Shown here: positions 10,022 to 18,708 of the stretch, in pieces
Position numbering within the stretch: the first letter of the stretch is position 1
How the letters are laid out: each line of letters starts with the position of its first letter
Assembly (NCBI RefSeq): GCF_023276375.1
Contig: NZ_JALLPK010000001.1
Location: forward strand, 3,348,001 to 3,412,000
Origin: Halocatena marina
Lineage (GTDB): Archaea > Halobacteriota > Halobacteria > Halobacteriales > Haloarculaceae
Direction: 5' to 3'
Length of the DNA stretch: 64,000 nt
Notes under the pieces: generated by a model
Told to the model about the DNA's origin: nothing
Database searches by the model: none
Seen by the model: only the letters and a program-made list of their open reading frames with translations
Translations under genes and position numbers: made by a program

Positions 10022-10294
10022 TCAAGCGCCTGTTTCTGCTCGTTTGCTATCGCCGTAGGTTTTTTCGAGATACGCGATAATGTCACTCGATTCAGGCATT
10101 CCTTCGACGTCGTGTTCGTGGTCGACGAGCACTGGGACACCGGTTTGTCCGCTAGCCTCCTTGACCTCATCTCGGTCTGCGTGGGAGCGTGACACCAAGT
10201 GCGATTCGTACTCAAGCCCGATTTCGTCGAGTTTCTGCTTAACCTTCGAACAGAACGGGCATCCTTCGAGCTCGTAGAGTTCGATTGATGACAT
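10022..10294 (-). CDS. Glutaredoxin-like thioredoxin-fold protein
   Basis: This 90-residue thioredoxin-fold protein has the redox motif CPFC at residues 12-15, the cis-proline segment TGVPVLVDHE and the C-terminal helix SSDIIAYLEKTYG. Such proteins reduce disulfides or mixed disulfides; haloarchaea use gamma-glutamylcysteine in place of glutathione. The ATG at 10294 (MSSIELYELEG) is preferred because the 26 codons upstream do not belong to the fold. gfcR lies 75 bases upstream on the same strand, so the two may be transcribed together. Confidence 0.85.
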   Translation of the reverse strand: MSSIELYELEGCPFCSKVKQKLDEIGLEYESHLVSRSHADRDEVKEASGQTGVPVLVDHEHDVEGMPESSDIIAYLEKTYGDSKRAETGA

Positions 10295-10368
10295 CGACGT
10301 GGGTACGTTAGCATCACATATAAAACACCGCTGGAGTGTGTCAAGCGTGTGTGATTGCTCTGAAGGAT

Positions 10369-11082
10369 TCACACAATAGTCGTGAGGGAGTTCACAGGGG
10401 CGTCGATCCGTTCTCGAACAGTGTCGATACCGTCGGTCCCGACAGCGATGAGCGTGAACACGCCAACAACGGTGGCGTCCGCAAAGGCAGCGATGTCGAG
10501 GAGAAGTTCTTGGGTTTCTCCCGAGCGGATGAGATCGTCGACGACGAGCACTCGCTGACCCGAGCTAAGAGCGCTCGCAGGGAGATAGTACGTGAGTTCG
10601 ATACCGCTTTCGAGCCGTGAACGCGCTTCGATGAACTCCTCGACAGCCGTTTCTTTCGACTGCTTCGCGTAGGCGATCTGAGCGTCGAAATACCGTGCCA
10701 TCGCTGCTCCGAGCGTAATACCGTCGGTCGCCGCTGTCAGAACGACGCTCGGCTGTTCGAACGCGAACGCTTCTGCGACAGCGGGAGCAACGAGATCGAG
10801 AAAGGATTGATCGAAAACGAGTGAGGAGTTATCGACGTAGCCATCTCGATCGACGACGAGACGGGTATCCAACTCGGCAGCGAGGGTTTCGAGCCCCGTC
10901 TCTGCGAGAAGTACCCGTGCGCGCTCGGGACCAGGGAGAACGTGACCGTTGACGTACCGATTCAGATCGCCCGCCGAGAGACCGGTTGTCTCGGCCAGCT
11001 CGTCGTACGTTCGCGTCTGCTTGAGCATCCGGAGCACTTTCACCGCGCGCAACTGAAGCGTCGCTTTCTCCGCCCTGTTCAT
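10369..11082 (-). CDS. gfcR: Transcriptional regulator GfcR (HTH plus PRTase domain)
   Basis: GfcR is a haloarchaeal regulator in which a helix-turn-helix (residues about 15-50, with the helix TTGLSAGDLNRYVNG) precedes a phosphoribosyltransferase-like domain. The PRPP-loop sequence VLVVDDLIRSGET (about 185-197) is intact. In Haloferax, GfcR activates genes for glucose and fructose catabolism, and the PRTase domain is thought to sense a sugar phosphate. The protein here has 237 residues. The ATG at 11082 (MNRAEKATLQLRAVKVL) is the usual family start; the longer frame to 11184 adds unrelated residues. It lies downstream of pyrE on the same strand. Confidence 0.88.
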   Translation of the reverse strand: MNRAEKATLQLRAVKVLRMLKQTRTYDELAETTGLSAGDLNRYVNGHVLPGPERARVLLAETGLETLAAELDTRLVVDRDGYVDNSSLVFDQSFLDLVAPAVAEAFAFEQPSVVLTAATDGITLGAAMARYFDAQIAYAKQSKETAVEEFIEARSRLESGIELTYYLPASALSSGQRVLVVDDLIRSGETQELLLDIAAFADATVVGVFTLIAVGTDGIDTVRERIDAPVNSLTTIV

Positions 11083-11250
11083 ACGACTACTCGTCAACAC
11101 ACCAGTATGGATACTTCGATTGAGAAAGTGAGTGAGATAATCATCGGTGTGGAGTTTGAGAAGCGTACTCGTCAGCAAAATCACCCGCAGCGTGCAAATT
11201 CAGTTGTAACAACGTTGCTTGTTCCCACGATAGTGCAAATTCGGTGACGG

Positions 11251-11772
11251 TTATGAACTGTCCAATAGCTCGGAGGCTGTGAGGAGCGCTTCTAATTCGA
11301 TACCTTCTGCTTTGAGCCGTTCACTCGCCCCCTCCTCGCGGTCGACGACCACGAGCACTCGGTTCACGGTGGCACCAGCTTCTCGAAGCGCCCCAACAGC
11401 GTCGATCGCGCTCTGACCTGTGGTAGCAACGTCTTCGAGAACAACGACTTCTTCGCCATCTTCGAGGACACCCTCGATACGATTCCCCGAGCCGTACTCT
11501 TTCGTTTTCTTGCGCACGATGACGTACGGAAGATCCGTTCCAACACTCGTCGCAGTCACGAGGGGAACCGCTCCAAGCGCAACTCCAGCGAGCTTTGACT
11601 CGCTGATGCGCTCTGCGAACGCGTCGGCGATGAGCCCAAGACAGTGCGGATCCGTCTCGAAGAGATACTTGTCCACGTAGTAATCGCTCGTCCCTCCATG
11701 AGAAAGCTCGAATGTGCCGAATTGTACCGCATCGACGGTCTGTAACGCTTCGATGAGATCCCGGTCAGCCAT
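11251..11772 (-). CDS. pyrE: Orotate phosphoribosyltransferase
   Basis: PyrE joins orotate and PRPP to give OMP in pyrimidine synthesis. The 173-residue protein has the typical archaeal length. The substrate region is [16 protein letters not shown] and the PRPP-binding loop is [14 protein letters not shown] (about 107-120). It lies upstream of gfcR on the same strand. About 50 bases before its start codon is a near-perfect origin-recognition-box sequence (11822-11841), unusual for a metabolic gene. Confidence 0.95.
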   Translation of the reverse strand: MADRDLIEALQTVDAVQFGTFELSHGGTSDYYVDKYLFETDPHCLGLIADAFAERISESKLAGVALGAVPLVTATSVGTDLPYVIVRKKTKEYGSGNRIEGVLEDGEEVVVLEDVATTGQSAIDAVGALREAGATVNRVLVVVDREEGASERLKAEGIELEALLTASELLDSS

Positions 11773-11821
11773 ACGGAGGATGAGCGTGGGGTCGTGTTAA
11801 GCGTGTGGAACGGATTGGGAG

Positions 11822-11842
11822 TTCCAGTCGAAACGAAGGGGT
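11822..11842 (+). promoter_or_regulatory. Origin-recognition-box-like sequence upstream of pyrE
   Basis: The sequence TTCCAGTCGAAACGAAGGGG followed by T is identical in its 21-base core to the ORB at 25896-25916 in the origin (there on the other strand). Archaeal ORBs are bound by Orc1/Cdc6 and consist of a short dyad followed by a G-string. This copy lacks the long extra G run seen at the origin. It lies in the pyrE/methyltransferase divergent gap, about 14 kb from the origin. Confidence 0.7.
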
Positions 11843-11884
11843 TCGTGTGGTATCAACATGCGCAGACAGTGGTGTCTTTGGCGG

Positions 11885-11958
11885 GGGTCGGTGAGAGATG
11901 ATATCGACTGTTAGTCGAGTCCGCGGACTCGACCCATCAGGACCGAAGACACCGACCC
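11885..11958. repeat. Nested inverted repeat between pyrE and the methyltransferase
   Basis: The 20-base perfect palindrome GTCGAGTCCGCGGACTCGAC lies at 11914-11933. It is flanked by outer arms GGGTCGGTG (11885-11893) and CACCGACCC (11950-11958) that are almost concentric with it. It could form a cruciform in DNA or a branched hairpin in RNA. It lies 50 bases downstream of the ORB-like site, within the divergent control region. Confidence 0.7.
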
Positions 11959-12014
11959 ACTGTTCGAGAAACTTCGGGCGAACGAGTTTTGATCATAGCG
12001 ATGAGAAGACCGAT

Positions 12015-12695
12015 ATGGGAGTCAGAGAGGAATTCGACGCGTGGGCGGCCGACGGCCGCGATCGAGGGATGGAAGAGCGCCACTGGCACACCGCAAAGCA
12101 CGCATTAGCGCGGATGCCAGTCGAGACAGGCGATGTGATTCTCGATCTCGGTTGCGGGAGCGGATACGCTGGGCGTGCGCTCCGCGAGACGAGAGAGTCG
12201 GGACGTGTCTACGGATTTGATGGCTCGCCCAAGATGGCGCGCAAGGCTCGTTCGTACACGGAGGATCCAGCGATCGGTTACGTCGGAGGCGATTTTGACG
12301 ACCTCCCGTTTGCGGACGACAGCTTCGATCACGTCTGGTCGATGGAAGCATTCTACTACGCCGCCAAACCGGAGAATACGCTCTCCGAAATCCTTCGTGT
12401 CCTCCGACCGGGCGGGACGTTCTTCTGCGCTGTGAACTACTACGAGGAGAACATTCATTCTCACGACTGGCAAGAGTTCATCAGCGTGGAGATGACCCGC
12501 TGGTCTCGGGCAGAGTATCGCAAAGCGTTCCGAACAGCAGGATTTCACGTCGCCGAACAGGACACCATCCCCGATCGTGAGATAGCTATCCCGTCTGAAA
12601 ACGCGTTTCCAACCGAAGAGTGGGATACGCGCGAAGAGATGGTTGAACGCTACCGGGAGTACGGAACGCTCCTGACGGTCGGTGTGGCTCCGTAA
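12015..12695 (+). CDS. Class I SAM-dependent methyltransferase
   Basis: This 226-residue protein has the Rossmann SAM-binding motif I VILDLGCGSGYAGRAL, the acidic motif II region VYGFDGSPKMARKAR, the DDLPFADDSFDHVWSMEAFYY stretch (motif IV) and RVLRPGGTFF (post-motif). The substrate is unknown; the closest general resemblance is to small-molecule or UbiE-like methyltransferases. The ATG at 12015 starts MGVREEFDAWAADGRDRGME, which fits the family; the longer frame runs through the palindromic control region. Confidence 0.85.
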   Translation: MGVREEFDAWAADGRDRGMEERHWHTAKHALARMPVETGDVILDLGCGSGYAGRALRETRESGRVYGFDGSPKMARKARSYTEDPAIGYVGGDFDDLPFADDSFDHVWSMEAFYYAAKPENTLSEILRVLRPGGTFFCAVNYYEENIHSHDWQEFISVEMTRWSRAEYRKAFRTAGFHVAEQDTIPDREIAIPSENAFPTEEWDTREEMVERYREYGTLLTVGVAP

Positions 12696-12850
12696 ACGAC
12701 CCGCTCCGGTGTCTATCTACTGAATCACTTTTGACTGGTGTTTGTGGTCTGCAAATGGGCCATAGGTCGGCACACGAACGAACTACTCGGTTAACCATCG
12801 AACAGACAGAGCACAATCGTAGCCTCGGAGGACAAAAACGAACACGAAGT

Positions 12851-13261
12851 TCACAGTTCATCGCGGATTGCAACGGCAAGATTTCGTCCCGACTCGTCGG
12901 TCAGCTGTCCGTGTGGCCAGCGGAGGGTTATACCGTCCGCTTCGTAGCGTGGCACGATATGAACGTGGGCATGAAACACGTCTTGGCCAGCAGCCACGCC
13001 GTTCGACTGGATGATATTCAGACCATCTGGATCAACGATTGACTCGACAGCGCTTGCGACGCGCTGGGTAGTCCGGAATACGCTCGCTACGAGATCTGGT
13101 TCCATATCTGTCAGCGTTTCGTAGTGAGTCAACGGAACGACCAACGAATGGCCGGGAGTGGCAGGTGCAGCGTCGAGAAATGCAAGTGTGCTACCATCCT
13201 CGTAGAGACGAGAGGCGGATTCCTGCTCATCGGCGATATCACAGAAGACACATTCAGACAT
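12851..13261 (-). CDS. HIT family nucleotide hydrolase/transferase
   Basis: This 136-residue histidine-triad protein has the active-site motif HAHVHIVPR near residues 97-105 and an N-terminal CVFCDI sequence, of which the Cys pair can hold zinc. HIT proteins cleave AMP from adenosine 5'-phosphoramidates or dinucleoside polyphosphates. The start MSECVFCDI at 13261 is chosen over one three codons upstream. It is convergent with the methyltransferase gene. Confidence 0.9.
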   Translation of the reverse strand: MSECVFCDIADEQESASRLYEDGSTLAFLDAAPATPGHSLVVPLTHYETLTDMEPDLVASVFRTTQRVASAVESIVDPDGLNIIQSNGVAAGQDVFHAHVHIVPRYEADGITLRWPHGQLTDESGRNLAVAIRDEL

Positions 13262-13471
13262 ACGGAACACTGCAAAGCGATGAGGTAAATGCTTTCAAGA
13301 GAACGCAGACAGCTCACTGTCCAGTGATACATTCAAATCCATCGAGTATCACGGCTGATCGAACAAAACGAATGGAGGTTCACAGTATCGATCAACGATC
13401 GAATCGACGATCGACGTACGACCCATGCTAACCATCCAAACAGTCATACTACTGAACGTACAACGCGAGGT

Positions 13472-13633
13472 ATGAACGCAAAACGTGTGCTCATCGTGAT
13501 TGGTGCGGTCCTCGCGTTCTTGGCTGCTATTACGCTGTACCGGCAGCGAAACAGTTCTCGCATGCGACGTGAATCTGGCCCAACCCGAGCGCGATTAGAC
13601 GATGGTCGAGAGGTCGGAATTGTGAAATTCTAG
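13472..13633 (+). CDS. Small single-span membrane protein, unknown
   Basis: This 53-codon frame reads MNAKRVLIVIGAVLAFLAA and continues ITLYRQ, followed by a basic, polar tail rich in Arg and ending VGIVKF. One transmembrane helix (about 5-22) with a positively charged tail suggests an N-out/C-in membrane peptide. It lies 51 bases upstream of another membrane protein on the same strand, so the two may form an operon. I recognise no family. Support is the plausible hydropathy and the clean start/stop. Confidence 0.5.
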   Translation: MNAKRVLIVIGAVLAFLAAITLYRQRNSSRMRRESGPTRARLDDGREVGIVKF

Positions 13634-13684
13634 AAGAATACGGTCGATAGTATCTACTATACGCTCCGCTCGTGAACCAACAGT

Positions 13685-14035
13685 ATGTTCGATGTCGGGA
13701 TCCGACAGCATCGTCCGCTCTGGATCGTTTTGTCGCTATTCGTCGCCGGTGTCTTCGCCATTATCATCTGGAATCCAGTTCTCATCGCGGACTTTCCACT
13801 TGAGCAGTTCCTCGATTGGTACGCCGTGTCTGGACTGCTACTAGTAGGACTCACAGCAGCCATCGAGGGAGACACGATGTACGCGCTCCTGTTCGCGCTC
13901 TACGCGCTCGCGTTCACGCTTCTCGTCGCCACCGTGCTTCCCACCGTGATTGCCAAAGTCGGGGTGCTGGTCTGTCTCACGCTGAGTGTGGTCCTCGCAG
14001 ACACAGTGAGGTTACTGGATCACGCCAGCACGTAG
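13685..14035 (+). CDS. Hypothetical membrane protein with four predicted helices
   Basis: This 116-residue protein has hydrophobic segments at about 12-30, 45-60, 65-90 and 92-108 and few charged residues. It starts MFDVGIRQHRPLWIVL. No family is recognised and the membrane role is unknown. It follows the 53-residue membrane peptide and is convergent with the rhodanese gene ending at 14084. A minus-strand frame over its first part is weaker in composition. Confidence 0.55.
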   Translation: MFDVGIRQHRPLWIVLSLFVAGVFAIIIWNPVLIADFPLEQFLDWYAVSGLLLVGLTAAIEGDTMYALLFALYALAFTLLVATVLPTVIAKVGVLVCLTLSVVLADTVRLLDHAST

Positions 14036-14083
14036 TACCACAAACAGTGGTGATACAATCGTACCGTACCGAACCATACCGTT

Positions 14084-14860
14084 CTATTGTGTCAGCGAGC
14101 CTCCTTCGCGTTCCCATTCAGTGAGGCTTCCCTCGTAGAATGCGAGGTGTTCGTATCCGAGATGTCGAAGAACAGTGTACGTATGGCTGATCCGCCGGGC
14201 GGTGTTGCAGTAGAGGACGATTCGCCGATCGGGTGTGATGTCGCGCGCTTCGAGGAGCGACCGGATCTCTGTCTCCGGTTTCAAGCCGCGTTCCTCTTGA
14301 TTGACGAGTTCAAGCCAGTCCAGTTGAATCGCGCCGGGAATGTGTCCCTCTTCAAACTCCCATTCTTCGCGCGTATCGACGAGTATTGATTCAGGATCAT
14401 CCATCGCACTCTCGACGGCGGTCAGATCGACGAGGGGACCATCTTCGACGAACGATGCCTCATACTCGACAGACGATATCTCAGGAGCGCTGCGACTCAC
14501 CTCCTGTTCACGACTCCAAGAGCTATAATCGCCGTCTAACAGATGGAGTGACTCGCGTGAATGACCGTAGAGTTCGCACGTAACGAGAAACCGTGCAGCG
14601 AACACACCGTGCATGTCGTCGTAGGCGACGATCTCGTCTCCGTTTTCGATGCCAACACTCCCCACTAACTCGGCAAACGCCGCTGCCCCCGGAAGCATCC
14701 CCCCCTCACCATCCTCCTCTGAGCGGAACGAATCAAACGGAACGTTGACTGCGCCCGGAAGGTGTCCGATGCCTTCATACTCCCATGCATCACGAACATC
14801 GACGAGATGCACTCCATCGAGATGATCGCCCACCCACTCATTGTCGACAATTGTGTCCAT
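14084..14860 (-). CDS. Two-domain rhodanese (sulfurtransferase)
   Basis: This 258-residue tandem rhodanese transfers sulfane sulfur from thiosulfate or 3-mercaptopyruvate to thiol acceptors. Each half has the CH2A-like motif (HLVDVRDAWEYEG-GHLPGAVNVP; ILVDTREEWEFEEGHIPGAIQLDW). Only the C-terminal half has the catalytic loop, CNTARRIS, with Cys218. The N-terminal domain is inactive, as usual. It is divergent from a second rhodanese at 15101, and the two share a 240-base gap. The pair resembles the tssA/tssB pair of haloarchaea, but I cannot tell which is which. Confidence 0.9.
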   Translation of the reverse strand: MDTIVDNEWVGDHLDGVHLVDVRDAWEYEGIGHLPGAVNVPFDSFRSEEDGEGGMLPGAAAFAELVGSVGIENGDEIVAYDDMHGVFAARFLVTCELYGHSRESLHLLDGDYSSWSREQEVSRSAPEISSVEYEASFVEDGPLVDLTAVESAMDDPESILVDTREEWEFEEGHIPGAIQLDWLELVNQEERGLKPETEIRSLLEARDITPDRRIVLYCNTARRISHTYTVLRHLGYEHLAFYEGSLTEWEREGGSLTQ

Positions 14861-15100
14861 ATCGTTGCTATGTGTCTCACGACTTCAAGTATTTACTACT
14901 AGATCCATCAGAGTTAGCGGGTAATATCTCCGGTATAACGTAGTGACACCATCAAATATACCCAGAGAAGAGCGAACCGCTGATGCATCCAATATATATT
15001 CATCCCTGAATAGGAAAAAATTTCTGGTACAGGTGATGAGCGGCGAAACGGGCCGGCAGTAATACGGATATACCAATTGGGCCGTGAGTACAAATGTACC

Positions 15101-15952
15101 ATGAGTGATTACGCGAACGACGTGCTCGTTACGGCCGATTGGGTCGACGAGCATCTCGATGACTTCCAGAGTGATGAACCGGACTACCGACTCGTAGAGG
15201 TTGACGTTGACACCGAGGCATACGATGAGAGCCACGCCCCCGGTGCCATTGGCTTTAACTGGGAAACCCAGCTGCAAGACCAGACGCGACGCGATCTGCT
15301 CTCGAAGGAGGAGTTCGAGTCGTTGCTCAGCGACCACGGGATCTCCAACGACTCGACGGTCGTCCTCTACGGTGACAACTCGAACTGGTTTGCTGCCTAC
15401 ACGTACTGGCAGTTCAAGTACTACGGCCACGACGACGTGCGACTGCTCGATGGAGGCCGCGATTACTGGCTCGACAACGATTATCCGGTGACCGAGGAGG
15501 TCCCGGAGTTCCCCGAACAAGAGTACAGCGCGAGCGAGCCCAACGAGGATATTCGCGCGTACCGATCGCAGGTCGAGTCGGCGATCGACGACGGCGTCCC
15601 GCTTGTCGACGTGCGCTCGCCCGAGGAGTTCAGTGGCGAGATCCTCGCACCTCCGGGACTGCAGGAGACGGCCCAGCGTGGCGGTCACATCCCCGGCGCG
15701 AGCAACGTCTCGTGGGCTGCAGTCGTTCAGGACGACGGCAGATTCAAGAGCGCCGACGAGCTGCGCGAACTCTACGGAAGTGAGGGAATCGAAGACGAGG
15801 AAATCGTTGCTTACTGTCGGATCGGTGAGCGCTCGTCCATCGCGTGGTTTGCACTCCACGAACTGCTCGGATACGACGACGCCGTCAACTACGACGGTTC
15901 GTGGACCGAGTGGGGCAACCTCGTCGATGCTCCCATCGAGACGGGCTCGTAA
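15101..15952 (+). CDS. Two-domain rhodanese (thiosulfate sulfurtransferase-like)
   Basis: This 283-residue paralogue of the neighbouring rhodanese has the active-site loop CRIGERSS with Cys239 in the C-terminal domain. CRxGxRS loops are common in thiosulfate sulfurtransferases. The N-terminal half (HAPGAIGFNWETQLQD) carries the non-catalytic domain. The ATG at 15101 (MSDYANDVLVTADWVDEH) is preferred over a GTG eight codons upstream. The C-terminal domain has an insertion (about 178-195) between the DVRSPEEF and HIPGA motifs. It is divergently transcribed from the other rhodanese gene. Confidence 0.9.
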   Translation: MSDYANDVLVTADWVDEHLDDFQSDEPDYRLVEVDVDTEAYDESHAPGAIGFNWETQLQDQTRRDLLSKEEFESLLSDHGISNDSTVVLYGDNSNWFAAYTYWQFKYYGHDDVRLLDGGRDYWLDNDYPVTEEVPEFPEQEYSASEPNEDIRAYRSQVESAIDDGVPLVDVRSPEEFSGEILAPPGLQETAQRGGHIPGASNVSWAAVVQDDGRFKSADELRELYGSEGIEDEEIVAYCRIGERSSIAWFALHELLGYDDAVNYDGSWTEWGNLVDAPIETGS

Positions 15953-16184
15953 ACGGCTGGACACGATCTTCTTATTTGATCCAGATCAACCAGTTCCGAC
16001 AGCAGGGAAGACGATTCAATTGACGACGCGCTGATCGCTGATTGAGTAGATCGTTTCGCGATTCACTCGATGAGGGCGAATCGTCCGTCCTCCGACCCGA
16101 TTTACTGACAGAAGAGATCGATTTCGTGTCCTTGCCGGTCGGGTGATACGTACTGGAGTCAATATGCGAACGAGACACAAGTTG

Positions 16185-17945
16185 TCACTCTCCTCGAATT
16201 TTCCGTCGTCGCTCTTCGAGGCGCTCCTCGAACCACTGCCATTCGCGAGTGAACTGATCAATCGACTTCAAATTCCAGACATCCGCATCCATCACGACCG
16301 GACCAATACGGTAGGATTGGATCATATTGTACAACCAAATGATCACACCAGCGAAGATGAGGAAGGCACCGATCGTCATCATCTGCTGAAGGGATGCAAA
16401 CTGTTCTGGATACGTCGCGTACCGCCGCGGCAGTCCCAATGCTCCGTTGATGAGCATCAATCCAAACGCGATGACGGTTCCGACAATGCTGAGCCATGCG
16501 TGGACTTTCGCCAGCAATTGATCGTACATCCGGCCGGTGAGGAGAGGATACCAGTAGTAACTCGCAGCAAATGCTGCAAAGGTGATGATCCCCACCACGA
16601 TGAAGTGGAAATGTCCGACGACGTAGTAGGTATCGTGATAGAGGAGATCGATCGGGATCGCCGCGAGGAACACGCCCGTGACGCCACCGATAATGAACGT
16701 CCCGATGCCACCGATACAGAACAGCATCGGTGCGGTGAGGCGGATGTGTCCTTCCCACATTGTCGTCATCCAGTTGAACGTCTTGACAGCACTCGGAATG
16801 GCGATTGCGACTGAAACGGCCATGAAGCTAGCGCGTATTCGTGGATCGATCCCCGTCGTAAACATGTGGTGCGCCCAGACACCAAAGGAGAGGACACCAA
16901 TCGCCAGCGTGGAGTAGACGATGAATTTGAAGCCGAACAGCTTCCGTCCCGAGAATTTCGGGAGAATGAGACTCACCAGCCCAAACGCTGGCAACACGAG
17001 GATGTACACCTCTGGGTGGCCGAAGAACCAGAACAGGTGCTGCCAAAGAAGCGGCCCGCCGCCGTCGACTGTAAAGAACGTCGTCCCAAAGTTCCGGTCC
17101 AGCAATAGCATGATTAACGCACTCCCGAGCAATGGGAAAGCGAACAGAATGAGACCGCTGGTCGTCAGCATCGTCCACGAGAATATGTCGAGTGTCGACC
17201 ACGACACGTCATCGCTGCGTTCGGTGAAGATCGTCACGATGAAATTAATCGCAGCAAGCAGGGTTGCGATCCCGCTCAGGTGAAGCCCAAGTAACATCAG
17301 ATCAATCTGTGGATTCACCATCTGTGTCGTCAGAGGCGTATACATCGTCCAGCCTGTTCCCGGGGGTTGGAGCGCGAACAACGACGTGATCGAGAAACCG
17401 ATCACGGCGAGTGCCTTAGCGATGATCTCTGTGATCAGCCCCGCGCGCACAAGGAGATACGCCGGCGGGAGGATCCAAAAAGCGATGGCGTTGATACGAG
17501 GATAGGCCATATCGTCTGCACCGAGCAACAACGGGAGGAAGTAGTTACCAATACCGGTGAACGCAGGCGTGACGAAAAACAGCAACATCGTAAGCCCGTG
17601 TGTTGTAAACAGGGCGTTGTATGTTACTGGATCCCATGGGCCCGCTCCCGGTGTAAGCAACTCGGTTCGGATCATCATCGCGTCAGTTCCACCCCAAAGG
17701 GCGGTCGCGGTTGCGAACACGATGTACATGATTCCGATATCCTTGTGGTCAACACTGGTTACCCACCGAAACAGTCCAGACGGTTTCTCGTTCTCTGTTT
17801 CGGTCTCACCACCAAGCAAGTATCCACCGTCTGGCACCGCCAGCGTCGGAGGCCAGCCGTTCCGCATGGCAAGCACAACAGCAAGTGTGAACAGGAGACC
17901 ACCGACGACCGCAGCGCCCGAAAGAGAAACTGTCGGAATATTCAT
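16185..17945 (-). CDS. coxA: Heme-copper terminal oxidase subunit I
   Basis: This is the catalytic subunit of a cytochrome c/quinol-type oxidase in the cell membrane, which reduces oxygen to water and pumps protons. At 586 residues with about 13 membrane helices it shows the hallmark sequences: VDHKDIGIMYIVF (start of the core), the heme ligand region TTHGLTMLLFF, the CuB ligand/cross-linked Tyr segment FGHPEVYILVLPAFG, the His pair WAHHMF and the heme ligand pair VGHFHFIVVG. An extra N-terminal helix (residues 8-26) precedes the core. No subunit II, III or cytochrome gene lies next to it; only a DUF6789 membrane protein is near, 200 bases upstream. Confidence 0.95.
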   Translation of the reverse strand: MNIPTVSLSGAAVVGGLLFTLAVVLAMRNGWPPTLAVPDGGYLLGGETETENEKPSGLFRWVTSVDHKDIGIMYIVFATATALWGGTDAMMIRTELLTPGAGPWDPVTYNALFTTHGLTMLLFFVTPAFTGIGNYFLPLLLGADDMAYPRINAIAFWILPPAYLLVRAGLITEIIAKALAVIGFSITSLFALQPPGTGWTMYTPLTTQMVNPQIDLMLLGLHLSGIATLLAAINFIVTIFTERSDDVSWSTLDIFSWTMLTTSGLILFAFPLLGSALIMLLLDRNFGTTFFTVDGGGPLLWQHLFWFFGHPEVYILVLPAFGLVSLILPKFSGRKLFGFKFIVYSTLAIGVLSFGVWAHHMFTTGIDPRIRASFMAVSVAIAIPSAVKTFNWMTTMWEGHIRLTAPMLFCIGGIGTFIIGGVTGVFLAAIPIDLLYHDTYYVVGHFHFIVVGIITFAAFAASYYWYPLLTGRMYDQLLAKVHAWLSIVGTVIAFGLMLINGALGLPRRYATYPEQFASLQQMMTIGAFLIFAGVIIWLYNMIQSYRIGPVVMDADVWNLKSIDQFTREWQWFEERLEERRRKIRGE

Positions 17946-18146
17946 GTGTGTGCTGGATTATGGCCGAAGCTACAGGCGCACAATGGAAATAACTGTGCGT
18001 TCTCATCAGAATAAGTTGATTCTATACAATACGTAGGAGATGTTGTGATGTCACGCTGGCCAGTAATACTTTAAAATACGGTTACAATAACGGTACAGTG
18101 TAGCCACCAATACAGGCACGATAGGCTACAGCGTTGTGTGGCTCGA

Positions 18147-18608
18147 TCAAGCTGTGTCAGCGACGTTTTCCTCACGGAGGCTCGCATAGACCGCTCCGAG
18201 CGTGAATCCGTACGCGAGGTGAGCAAGCAGCGTCAGTCCCGCATAGACAATGATGAGTGGCCAGCCAATGGAGCCGCGACCGGCGATGACAAACGCTAGC
18301 CAGAGAACGAACGCGAACACGATCCCGCGGGCAGCCGGATCCGGACCACGGGGGATGTACGGTTCGAGTGCGATGAACAGTAACGGCCACGCGAACACTC
18401 CAGCTGCTACGAAGAGCACAAATCCAATCAGAATGTTATTGGGGAGTCCAACGAAGCGCGCAATAGCATCGAAGATGTGGACTTGGCTCCGAGTCTGGAC
18501 TTCGAGCAGAATCATCAGCAACGATAAAATGGCCGTGCCGGCGATACCACCGGCAATGGCACTGGACGGACGATTCATCTTTGCCATTCCAACGTAGTCC
18601 TCCATCAA
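18147..18608 (-). CDS. Membrane protein of the DUF6789 type
   Basis: This 153-residue protein has four hydrophobic helices; its core begins MNRPSSAIAGGIAGTAILSL. This resembles the haloarchaeal DUF6789 proteins, which are often found beside terminal oxidase genes and may be accessory to them. The frame opens at 18608 (MMEDYVGMAK), but ATGs at 18587 and 18578 are also possible and the last gives the usual family start. It lies upstream of coxA on the same strand, so joint expression is likely. Confidence 0.75.
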   Translation of the reverse strand: MMEDYVGMAKMNRPSSAIAGGIAGTAILSLLMILLEVQTRSQVHIFDAIARFVGLPNNILIGFVLFVAAGVFAWPLLFIALEPYIPRGPDPAARGIVFAFVLWLAFVIAGRGSIGWPLIIVYAGLTLLAHLAYGFTLGAVYASLREENVADTA

Positions 18609-18708
18609 AAGGCTGACTCAGTGCTGACCTCAGCAGCTCTGACTCGACGATTGTCCCAACAGTGCCGATGCCGGAGAGTACAAGCCACAGGCGAAAGTAC
18701 AGCATTGT

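Noticed and set aside
14885..15964. 359-codon minus-strand open frame
   Set aside because: It lies opposite the second rhodanese gene, whose catalytic motifs are intact, and its N-terminal half is just the complement of acidic codons; the rest crosses the promoter.
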